Shown one piece after another: positions 8,222 to 15,059 of a DNA stretch of 43,421 nt; positions within the stretch are counted from its first letter, which is position 1; every line of letters starts with the position of its first letter. The notes beneath the pieces were generated by a model. It was not told the origin of the DNA, did not search any database, and was given only the letters and a program-made list of their open reading frames with translations. Source of the DNA: a bacterium (GTDB lineage Bacteria; Patescibacteriota; Minisyncoccia; Ryanbacterales; GWA2-47-10b); contig JAQBTR010000007.1 of the NCBI GenBank assembly GCA_027624915.1, positions 1-43,421 of the forward strand. The letters run 5' to 3'. The position numbers and the translations under genes were made by a program.

Positions 8222-11200
8222 TTATCGCCGTGCGTACTTGGCGTAAAGATGTGGAACCACAAAGAGTGTGGTTATAGTTGAAAATGAAAGACCAAAGATA
8301 ATAGAGAATCCTAAGGGGCCCCAGAGCTCGCTTGAAAGCGTAATAGGCAAAATACCAATCACAGTGGTGATAGTTGTAAGTACAATTGGCTGAAGCCGAG
8401 ACCTGCTTGCATCTCGAACTGCTTCATGGACATCCATGCCATTTTCTTGTCTGTTACGGTTAATGCGGTCAATCAAAATAATGGCGTTATTAACCACGAT
8501 ACCGGTGAGTGCCACAATTCCGATAATACCAGGGAAACTAAGTGGTTTATCTACAAGTACAAGTCCGAAGAATACACCGATAAGCGCAAGTGGAATTGTC
8601 ACCAAAATAAAGAGTGGTTGTCTATACGAACCAAACTGTAAGACCAAAGCACTCGCAATTAAGAAGATCGCCAAAATCATCGCTCGAAACATGTCGTTGT
8701 ATGATTCTTGAATATCTTCACGCTCACCGCCCATCAATACCTCATATCCAGATGGTATAGTGATATCTGACATTTTTTCTGATACTTCAGCAAAAACATC
8801 GGCACTCGCCACGCCTGTCTGCACCTGACTTGTTACGCGAATTACTCGTTTGCCACCATCATGTTGAATTGCAGGACGCGTCCCTGAGAGTTCTGTGGTG
8901 GTAAAAGCTGAAAGAGGTATGTCTCCGCGCCTAGTCGCAATGGTAAGCGACTCAATCGTATTGATATCAACAATATTATTACGTCCATCAACAAATGTTC
9001 GTGGATTTAGTGCATATTTTACGGATACATCAATTTCATCTCCACTCGTACGTATAATAGTTGCATCAGTGCCTGACACGGCATTTCTCAATTCAGATGC
9101 CAATTCAACCGTACTTATCCCATACAACTCTGCTTTTGCTCGATCAACTCGCAACAAAAACTCACCACTTGTTTCTTGAATAGTTGTCTGTACATCCGTA
9201 GCTCCTGGCACTGACTTAACAATATCCTCGAACGTACGCCCAAGACTCTCAAGAATTTCAAGATCCTTTCCTTTGAGAACAATCTCAACTGGAGCACCAG
9301 ACGGTGGACCTCCCTGAATACCACTTACCGATACCTTGTGGTTGACCTCTTTATTAAAGAGTCGTTGGTACTCGTCTACAATTACTAGACTCGTATCATC
9401 TCGCTCATCTCTAAGATTGATAAGTATGCTTGATAGGTGGCTCCCAGAACCACCCCCGTCCTGACTTCGTGAACGTCCAATGTTAGTCGCAAATGATTGA
9501 ATACGCGAGTCTCTTGCTAAAATACTTTCTACTTCCTCAGTAGCCCGTGAAGTCTCTTCTAGTGGTGTGCCAATAGGCATACGAACATTAATAAAGAAAA
9601 AGTCGAAGTCTTCTGACGGGAACATGTTTACTTGCAAAACTCCTATTATTGGAAGTGACATCCCACCAACAAAAAGTAATATCAAAATTCGCATGAACCA
9701 CTTCTGTCGTCTTCGTGAATTAAGAAATTCTTTTAGAGTCTGGTCATAGCTTGAAGTAATTTTGGCAAACATCTCATCTCTATCAAACCATTGTTTTTTT
9801 GATTTTTCTTGATCGTGTCCATTTTTAAGCCAATACACTCCAAGCGTTGTAACAAGTCCAAGGGCAACAAACAATGATGACAACAGTACAATCGTTACCG
9901 TAATTGGAATATGTTTTACAAACTCTCCCAAGATACCGGACATCAAAAACATAGGAACAAACGCAAATACCGTTGTAAGAGTCCCTGATATAAGTGGTAA
10001 TTTAAAATCATTCACCGTACGACAAGCAGCATCGAATGGTGTAAATCCACGTCGCACATGACGATGCATACCTTCTGTTACAACAATTGCACTATCAATT
10101 AAAATACCAAGTGCAAGAATCAAAGAAAACAATGTCAAAAAGTTAATAGTACTTCCAATCGCAAGCAACACGGTAAATGTAATCAAAAAACTGAGTGGAA
10201 TAGCAAGACTTGCAAGAGTTGCCTCACGAAATCCTAAAAAAATAAACAGAAGGATAAACACCAAAACAACAGTACCAATGCCATTGTTTGTCAGTTCTGT
10301 TAAATCTTTTTGAATTTGCTCGGCTTGGTCCTCAATATCCTCAATGACAATATTTACTGGAAGAAAATCAGCACGTGCCTCGTCCATAATGACATTTGCC
10401 TCGTTAACAATGTCTATAATATCCCCTCCCTCCGTCTTAAAGACAGACATCGTGATTGATGGAAGTGCCTCACTGCCCTCAACACTCAATCGTGAAATGG
10501 TGCTCTCGGTACTCAAGCCATCAATCACTTCGGCAATATCATCAACCAAAATAACAACATCTCCCTTGGCAGAAACTGGTATCTCCCTAACATCATGTGC
10601 CGAAAGCACACGACCCGAAAGTCGCACACTGTAACGAACACCGGCAGTTTCAATAGAACCCGTTGGAATGTTTGCATTGGCACGTCTGATGGCTCCCGTA
10701 ACTTGACCGATCGATAGCCCAATTGCATCTAGTTTTGTCTTATCTACAATTACTTGGATTTCGCGTTCGCGGCCTCCCGTAATCTCTACCTTTGAAACAT
10801 TTGAAACACGTTCAATCTCATCCTCTAGGCCTTCTGCAAAACTTTTTAATTGTGTTACAGAATATGGACCACTCAAAGAAAAGGTATATATAGACTCGTC
10901 GGAAAATCGTATCTGTGTAACAAATGCACTCTCTGCATCAATCGGCAAATCTCGTTCTGCCTCATCAACCCGTTCTTTAAGTTCGTCTATTTTTTCTTGA
11001 GTATCAGCTTTTGCATCAAACTCAACAACAATAGAAGACATCCCCTCGCGTGAAGTGGAAGTAACTTTTTCAACCTCGCTAAGTGTGAGTATCTTTGCTT
11101 CTACTACATCTGTTACGAGTTCCTCCACCTCTTCAGCGCTCGCTCCGGGAAAGGGAATGGAAACAACACCAATCGGAATGTTTACCTCGGGGTTAGATTC

Positions 11201-11317
11201 CTTTGGTAACTGAAAAATAGAAGTAGCCCCCAAAAGAATTGCGGCAATAATTATGATATACGTGAATCTATGATGTGAGATAAAAAATTCCCACATTCCT
11301 TTCGGTTTTTCGTGCAT
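8222..11317 (-). CDS. RND-family efflux transporter permease
   Basis: The 1031-residue length and two-halves layout match AcrB/HAE-type RND pumps. A transmembrane helix near residues 17-38 is followed by a large outside domain, then a helix block containing GIGTVVLVFILLFIFLGF and the TM4 region GILIDSAIVVTEG, where the usual paired Asp is Asp-Ser. A second outside domain and a C-terminal helix block (GIVALTGIVVNNAIILIDRI) follow. RND pumps use the proton gradient to export drugs, metals or lipids. It starts one base after the adaptor's stop, so the two are co-transcribed. No TolC-like outer-membrane gene is in the window, which is notable if this organism has a single membrane. The substrate cannot be predicted. 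Confidence 0.93.
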   Translation of the reverse strand: MHEKPKGMWEFFISHHRFTYIIIIAAILLGATSIFQLPKESNPEVNIPIGVVSIPFPGASAEEVEELVTDVVEAKILTLSEVEKVTSTSREGMSSIVVEFDAKADTQEKIDELKERVDEAERDLPIDAESAFVTQIRFSDESIYTFSLSGPYSVTQLKSFAEGLEDEIERVSNVSKVEITGGREREIQVIVDKTKLDAIGLSIGQVTGAIRRANANIPTGSIETAGVRYSVRLSGRVLSAHDVREIPVSAKGDVVILVDDIAEVIDGLSTESTISRLSVEGSEALPSITMSVFKTEGGDIIDIVNEANVIMDEARADFLPVNIVIEDIEDQAEQIQKDLTELTNNGIGTVVLVFILLFIFLGFREATLASLAIPLSFLITFTVLLAIGSTINFLTLFSLILALGILIDSAIVVTEGMHRHVRRGFTPFDAACRTVNDFKLPLISGTLTTVFAFVPMFLMSGILGEFVKHIPITVTIVLLSSLFVALGLVTTLGVYWLKNGHDQEKSKKQWFDRDEMFAKITSSYDQTLKEFLNSRRRQKWFMRILILLFVGGMSLPIIGVLQVNMFPSEDFDFFFINVRMPIGTPLEETSRATEEVESILARDSRIQSFATNIGRSRSQDGGGSGSHLSSILINLRDERDDTSLVIVDEYQRLFNKEVNHKVSVSGIQGGPPSGAPVEIVLKGKDLEILESLGRTFEDIVKSVPGATDVQTTIQETSGEFLLRVDRAKAELYGISTVELASELRNAVSGTDATIIRTSGDEIDVSVKYALNPRTFVDGRNNIVDINTIESLTIATRRGDIPLSAFTTTELSGTRPAIQHDGGKRVIRVTSQVQTGVASADVFAEVSEKMSDITIPSGYEVLMGGEREDIQESYNDMFRAMILAIFLIASALVLQFGSYRQPLFILVTIPLALIGVFFGLVLVDKPLSFPGIIGIVALTGIVVNNAIILIDRINRNRQENGMDVHEAVRDASRSRLQPIVLTTITTVIGILPITLSSELWGPLGFSIIFGLSFSTITTLFVVPHLYAKYARR

Positions 11318-11318
11318 A

Positions 11319-12926
11319 TTATCTAAGTTCTACTTTTTCACCCACCTCAAGTCCCCGAACCGATTTAAGAATCGTCTCATCTTTTGAAATTCCTCCAATG
11401 ATCTCTACAGACTCCCCTATAACACGTCCAAGTGTGACTTCGTGTTCGGTAATATGATTATCGTTATCAAGCTGGTAAACGAATGCTCCAGCAGAAGTAA
11501 CCTTTACTGACTGTAATGGAACCAAGAAAGCTTCACTTCTTGTTGGGTCTTCTTTGATATCTACAATGAGGTTTGCGAACTGGCCGACAATAAGGTTTTC
11601 TTCGCCCTCGGTAATTGCAACCTTAATCTCAACTTTTTGTGTTGTAGGATCAATACTTGGTGCAATTCGAGAAACAACACCTTTTATATTTCCTTCTATA
11701 TCAACAAGGCCTCCTTCTTCGATGAGATTTTTGTTTTTGCTGTTGATAAACGCCTTAATCTGAAGTCCTGATTTATTTACCACTGATACAATCGGCTGTC
11801 CCGGGTTAACTAAGTCTCCCAACCTGACAGAAACAGATGCTACAATTCCACCAATTGGAGAAATGATAGCCGTTTTTGAAAGTCGTGAACGTGCAGATGC
11901 AACTTGAGCCTCTGCAACCTCAACGACAGCTTTTTGTGCGGCAAGTTGTTCGTCAGATGCGCCTGCATCACGAAGATTAAGTTCATCACGTGCGAGATCA
12001 AGCGCATTTCTTGTTGCTCGATATTTTTCATTGGCACTAGATAGTGCAGTAATTGATCCATTGATTGACGTGCGTGCGAGAGAAATCTGTGATTTAAATC
12101 CTACAATTTGAGCTTCGGTAATACTCCCAGTTGCGAACATGTCATTGACAAGAATAGACAAAAGATCCAAGAGTGACTTTACTTCAAGGAGATTAGCTCG
12201 AACGCCATCAACCCGTGAAGGAACATTAGTATCGTCTTCAAGTGTTGTCGTTGAATTTTTCCACCCCTTAAGGAGGCTCTCAATAAAAATGCGCTTTGCC
12301 TCAATGTCAATTTCGAGTTGGGGTCCCGTCAAATAGATAAGCGTGGGATTGTCTGTCTGTGGATCTTGAAAGAATTGGTCAGCTGTCTGTCGAACAGCAT
12401 CATCAGACTTTGAATATGCATCACGAATAGAATTGATCAGGCCAATACGCGCATCAAGAACTGAAGCTTCAGCGCTCCTGACACGTGATTCGACAATTTG
12501 TCGTTCCTCACCTCTCGTGCCACGCTTCAATTCTTCGAGTCGTGCTTGTGCGGCCGCCACATTTGCTTCGGCCTGCTCAAGATCGGCCGCAAGCTCAGAC
12601 CCTGCCAAGCTTACAAGAAGTGTACCTGGTCGTACCTCGTCACCAATGAAAACATGGACTCGACTCACGCGCTCTGATACTTGGCTCTTAAGTTCTACCT
12701 GTTCGAGTGACTCAACAACACCAACGGCGCCAATACCAGCTTCGTCTCGCTCAAACTCTGCTATATGTAAAAGAGAAGCTTTTGAAATTCGAGGCTCTAC
12801 GGGATTTGGGACTCCGCCTCCTATAAATACGCGAATAACAAAGCCGACCGATGCCACCATAACAAAGCCTGCAAGAAACATACGTCCTCGGCTTTGGCCA
12901 TATATATAAGAAAAAATACGCTTCAT
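11319..12926 (-). CDS. RND/HlyD-type membrane-fusion (periplasmic adaptor) protein
   Basis: A membrane anchor (about residues 12-32) is followed by a biotinyl-lipoyl half (VVESLEQVELKSQVSERV), a long alpha-helical hairpin (ADLEQAEANVAAAQARLEEL and LAAQKAVVEVAEAQVASARS), the second lipoyl half (IISPIGGIVASVSVRLGDLV) and beta-barrel domains. About 85 extra residues between the hairpin arms (around RQTADQFFQDPQTD) make it longer than a typical AcrA (535 against about 400). I chose the ATG at 12926 rather than a GTG at 12935 because the -10 box occupies 12936-12941, which puts the transcript start at about 12929; the mRNA would be almost leaderless. It links the RND pump at 8222 to the outside layers. 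Confidence 0.9.
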   Translation of the reverse strand: MKRIFSYIYGQSRGRMFLAGFVMVASVGFVIRVFIGGGVPNPVEPRISKASLLHIAEFERDEAGIGAVGVVESLEQVELKSQVSERVSRVHVFIGDEVRPGTLLVSLAGSELAADLEQAEANVAAAQARLEELKRGTRGEERQIVESRVRSAEASVLDARIGLINSIRDAYSKSDDAVRQTADQFFQDPQTDNPTLIYLTGPQLEIDIEAKRIFIESLLKGWKNSTTTLEDDTNVPSRVDGVRANLLEVKSLLDLLSILVNDMFATGSITEAQIVGFKSQISLARTSINGSITALSSANEKYRATRNALDLARDELNLRDAGASDEQLAAQKAVVEVAEAQVASARSRLSKTAIISPIGGIVASVSVRLGDLVNPGQPIVSVVNKSGLQIKAFINSKNKNLIEEGGLVDIEGNIKGVVSRIAPSIDPTTQKVEIKVAITEGEENLIVGQFANLIVDIKEDPTRSEAFLVPLQSVKVTSAGAFVYQLDNDNHITEHEVTLGRVIGESVEIIGGISKDETILKSVRGLEVGEKVELR

Positions 12927-12935
12927 AGTGCGCAC

Positions 12936-12964
12936 AAAATACCAGAAAAACGGATTTTTTTCAA
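12936..12964 (-). promoter_or_regulatory. sigma70-type promoter of the RND operon
   Basis: On the minus strand, -35 TTGAAA (12959-12964) and -10 TATTTT preceded by TGG (12936-12941) are separated by exactly 17 bases. The -10 lies 9 bases before the ATG at 12926. Confidence 0.75.
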
Positions 12965-12990
12965 GCTATGACAATATCGGAAGTCTTTTT

Positions 12991-13008
12991 TCTTGTAACG
13001 TTACAAGA
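12991..13008. promoter_or_regulatory. perfect 18-bp palindrome upstream of the RND promoter
   Basis: TCTTGTAACGTTACAAGA is its own reverse complement. It ends 27 bp upstream of the -35 box of the RND operon, a usual place for an activator or an auxiliary repressor site. There is no T run typical of a terminator next to the stem. Confidence 0.5.
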
Positions 13009-13029
13009 CTCTATCTGAAAATTTTTCCT

Positions 13030-13051
13030 TAACTATGATGCATCATAGTTA
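13030..13051. promoter_or_regulatory. perfect 22-bp palindrome upstream of the RND promoter
   Basis: Each half is TAACTATGATG or its complement, giving 22 symmetric bases between the GIY-YIG gene stop and the RND promoter. The sequence is AT-rich with no real loop, which fits a dimeric regulator site better than a terminator, although a weak hairpin ending the upstream gene is possible. Confidence 0.5.
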
Positions 13052-13057
13052 TGAAGT

Positions 13058-13297
13058 TTAGTTTATGAGCTCAAGCTTTTTTGCCCGTGGTAATTTTTTG
13101 ATGGCAAATTCGCGCTTGAGCGCCTGTCCCTTGTTTTCAAATTCTTCGGTATAAACTAATTTGCGCGGTGTTCTGCCCTTGGTATATTTGGCACCTTTTT
13201 TGTCTTTGTGGGCTGCCAAACGCCTCGTTATATCATTTGTTATCCCCGTATAAAGACTGTCGTCCTCGCACTCTACTATATATACATACCATTTCAT
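13058..13297 (-). CDS. GIY-YIG domain protein (UPF0213/YhbQ-like endonuclease)
   Basis: A 79-residue protein consisting of a single GIY-YIG domain. The signature is present as WYVYIVECEDDSLYTGITND, followed by the conserved Arg (ITRRLAAH), a KGAKYTKGRTPRKLVY stretch and a Glu/Ala helix (KGQALKREFAIKKL). The Glu usually binding metal in this fold is in EFAIK. Such small proteins are common in bacteria and usually unassigned; some act on DNA. I chose the ATG at 13297 because a -10 box TATACT (13304-13309) lies 6 bases upstream; an ATG at 13315 would precede that box. It points away from the gene at 13382. Confidence 0.87.
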   Translation of the reverse strand: MKWYVYIVECEDDSLYTGITNDITRRLAAHKDKKGAKYTKGRTPRKLVYTEEFENKGQALKREFAIKKLPRAKKLELIN

Positions 13298-13303
13298 GCA
13301 TAT

Positions 13304-13309
13304 AGTATA
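13304..13309 (-). promoter_or_regulatory. -10 box of the GIY-YIG gene, leaderless layout
   Basis: TATACT on the minus strand lies 6 bases before the ATG at 13297. A poor -35 (TAGAGT) is found 17 bases upstream. Confidence 0.45.
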
Positions 13310-13318
13310 GTCCACATC

Positions 13319-13347
13319 TTGACATGACTCTAATATTCGCGTATCAT
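13319..13347 (+). promoter_or_regulatory. near-consensus sigma70 promoter
   Basis: TTGACA (13319-13324), a 17-base spacer and TATCAT (13342-13347). It drives the 84-codon gene at 13382 with a leader of about 28 bases. Confidence 0.8.
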
Positions 13348-13381
13348 CGTAAGTTCACACCTAAATTTCCAGGGAGGAAAC

Positions 13382-13636
13382 TTGGAAACAATCTGGGATT
13401 TACCACGGAACCTTTACAACCTAAGACATAAGCATAACTTTGTTAGACGGGCTTCGATCGCACCACTTGCAAACGGACACCAACCTGAATATCATTTTGC
13501 CGCATGTGATGGAATCGCATGTCGAGCTCTTCAGCCATGGCCAAAAGAGGTGTTCCAGCGTGAATGCTTGGAACATGTTGCGGAGATGAAAGCCTACCTC
13601 CATACACATGACTACGAACTCGTAGTCGCAGAATAA
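13382..13636 (+). CDS. small protein of unknown function (TTG start)
   Basis: I do not recognise this 84-residue protein. It is soluble, rich in His and aromatics, with two cysteines in AACDGIACRAL and a likely C-terminal helix. The support for a real gene is contextual: a near-perfect promoter at 13319-13347, a good Shine-Dalgarno sequence (GGGAGG, 13372-13377) 4 bases before a TTG start, and a strong terminator from 13643. It is one of the few genes here with a clear ribosome binding site, and it appears to be its own transcription unit. Confidence 0.72.
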   Translation: METIWDLPRNLYNLRHKHNFVRRASIAPLANGHQPEYHFAACDGIACRALQPWPKEVFQRECLEHVAEMKAYLHTHDYELVVAE

Positions 13637-13642
13637 CATTTA

Positions 13643-13669
13643 ACCGCCCCAGTGAGGGCGGTCTTTTTT
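13643..13669 (+). terminator. Rho-independent terminator of the 84-aa gene
   Basis: Arms ACCGCCC (13643-13649) and GGGCGGT (13656-13662), then CTTTTTT. Confidence 0.9.
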
Positions 13670-13674
13670 ATTAA

Positions 13675-13698
13675 AAGACAGCCCTAAGGGGCTGTCTT
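13675..13698 (-). terminator. hairpin terminator, convergent with the previous one
   Basis: Arms AAGACAGCCC (13675-13684) and GGGCTGTCTT (13689-13698) with a 4-base loop, overlapping the stop of the minus-strand gene that ends at 13684. The T run on that strand is short, so strength is uncertain. Confidence 0.6.
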
Positions 13699-13989
13699 AC
13701 TTGGGAGATAAATATCAAATAGGTTACTTTTTTCATCAAAAACCCAATAGTGCCAAGCTTCTCCGCCAGCGCTCCAATAGATAGATGACAATAGTGGTGG
13801 CAAACACACTTTATCTAATCGACAAATAATTGCATCTACCTTGATCCAGTGGCGGACGAATGCTCCAAGAAGCATTTGATCGCGAAATGAGACCAAAGAC
13901 CATTTTGGTATGATGAGTTCCCAGTCTTGATGTATACGAGCTTCTTCAAAGCTTGATATGTGAAGATAACAATCTATCGACCGGATCAT
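13684..13989 (-). CDS. hypothetical protein
   Basis: A 101-residue protein I cannot assign. It is rich in Trp and hydrophobics (WELIIPKWSLVSF, IYWSAGGEAWHYW) but has no clear signal peptide or membrane helix. I prefer the ATG at 13989, which has a GGAG sequence 7 bases upstream; an ATG at 14013 lacks one. It follows the VanY-like gene on the same strand by 44 bp and ends in a hairpin at 13675-13698, so the two may be co-transcribed. Confidence 0.55.
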   Translation of the reverse strand: MIRSIDCYLHISSFEEARIHQDWELIIPKWSLVSFRDQMLLGAFVRHWIKVDAIICRLDKVCLPPLLSSIYWSAGGEAWHYWVFDEKSNLFDIYLPSKTAP

Positions 13990-14033
13990 GTCGACTCTCC
14001 AATCTCCACCCAATCTAGCAAATGACTCGTTAG

Positions 14034-14972
14034 TTAGTCAAAAATATTTACAAGAAATTGATCTATCTCACGCTGTTCGAGGTCATAAAAATGTTTTCCT
14101 TCGTTATATAGCTTTGTTGCAAGCGCAACACCAACAAACCGCCAATGCCATGGCTCTGAAATATAGTAATCATTACCTTCTGGGTATGAGAGCGTAAATC
14201 CGTACCTATGCGCATTTTGTGTCAGCCACTGATAATCAGATGTCTCCTCAAATGCTGATAGGTCAGTTCCTGTTCGTATGGTTGTAAAATCAACCGTGGT
14301 ACCGAGCTGGTGCTCTGAGTATCCTTGGTCTGCAGAAAATTGATTAGCAGTCCCCGCGCCATACGTAACGGTATATTGATTCTTTAGATTTTGTTGAGTA
14401 TCAAACGAGCGGTATGCAGATATCACCTGCAAATCAAAATCTGGGTCATTATTATCCCTCAACATATTTTCTAAATATTTGAGAACAGTGGAATGTATCT
14501 GTATATCATTTTTTGAACTATGTACCAGTCCTGCTGGAATCTTGCTTAAATTAGCCGGAATAAAATGCTCATTCAAAAAAAATACTTTCGAATACTTTTG
14601 TAAGAGCTCTTCATCTGTATAGGTAAGTTTTTCGAGTGTTCCGACAGTTCCTGCCACCTCATCGAGATGACGTTGTTGTGCTGCCACTCGCTCTTGCTCT
14701 TGCGCAAGTTTGCCTCGTAACTCTTCTTGTTCTGATTTGGTTAAATTAAGATTTTTATCGATAATGGCTATCGTGTCACTCAATTTTTTTGCAGTTTCAG
14801 CCTGACCAATCTGTAACAATCTAAGATCTTCTTGTAACAAAAGATTCTTTTGTTGCAATGTTCCTATCAGATAGGCGAAGTATGCGATAACACTGATAGC
14901 AATAAATGCAACGGCATACCAAACAATCAAAAGTTGCTTTGGTGAAAGTTCGAATTTGTTCGAAATTTTCAT
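14034..14972 (-). CDS. membrane-anchored D-Ala-D-Ala carboxypeptidase, VanY/LdcB family (peptidase M15B)
   Basis: Trims peptidoglycan stem peptides outside the membrane. An N-terminal helix (about residues 15-37, LLIVWYAVAFIAISVIAYFA) is followed by a coiled coil (about 40-100) that holds the catalytic domain away from the membrane. The M15B zinc site is complete: SAYRSFDTQQ, then SEHQLGTTVDF (His and Asp ligands, about 215-223) and EPWHWRF (third ligand His, about 275). The length of 312 residues is normal for an anchored form. I favour the ATG at 14972, where TATTCT lies 6 bases upstream; the alternative at 14978 adds two residues. A terminator for the upstream copper operon sits directly before it. 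Confidence 0.9.
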   Translation of the reverse strand: MKISNKFELSPKQLLIVWYAVAFIAISVIAYFAYLIGTLQQKNLLLQEDLRLLQIGQAETAKKLSDTIAIIDKNLNLTKSEQEELRGKLAQEQERVAAQQRHLDEVAGTVGTLEKLTYTDEELLQKYSKVFFLNEHFIPANLSKIPAGLVHSSKNDIQIHSTVLKYLENMLRDNNDPDFDLQVISAYRSFDTQQNLKNQYTVTYGAGTANQFSADQGYSEHQLGTTVDFTTIRTGTDLSAFEETSDYQWLTQNAHRYGFTLSYPEGNDYYISEPWHWRFVGVALATKLYNEGKHFYDLEQREIDQFLVNIFD

Positions 14973-14990
14973 ATACATAGAATATACGAA

Positions 14991-15018
14991 AAAATACCGA
15001 CTTGAAAGTCGGTATTTT
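14991..15018 (-). terminator. Rho-independent terminator of the copper ATPase operon
   Basis: Thirteen-base arms AAAATACCGACTT and AAGTCGGTATTTT with a minimal loop. On the minus strand the T run continues to TTTTTT. The ATPase gene stops at 15060. Confidence 0.88.
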
Positions 15019-15059
15019 GAGTAACTGTGACCTTTATCTACTTATTAATAGTGATTAAA

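Noticed and set aside
12927-12935. GTG start for the RND adaptor
   Set aside because: The GTG at 12935 abuts the -10 box, upstream of the expected transcript start; ATG at 12926 is downstream of it.
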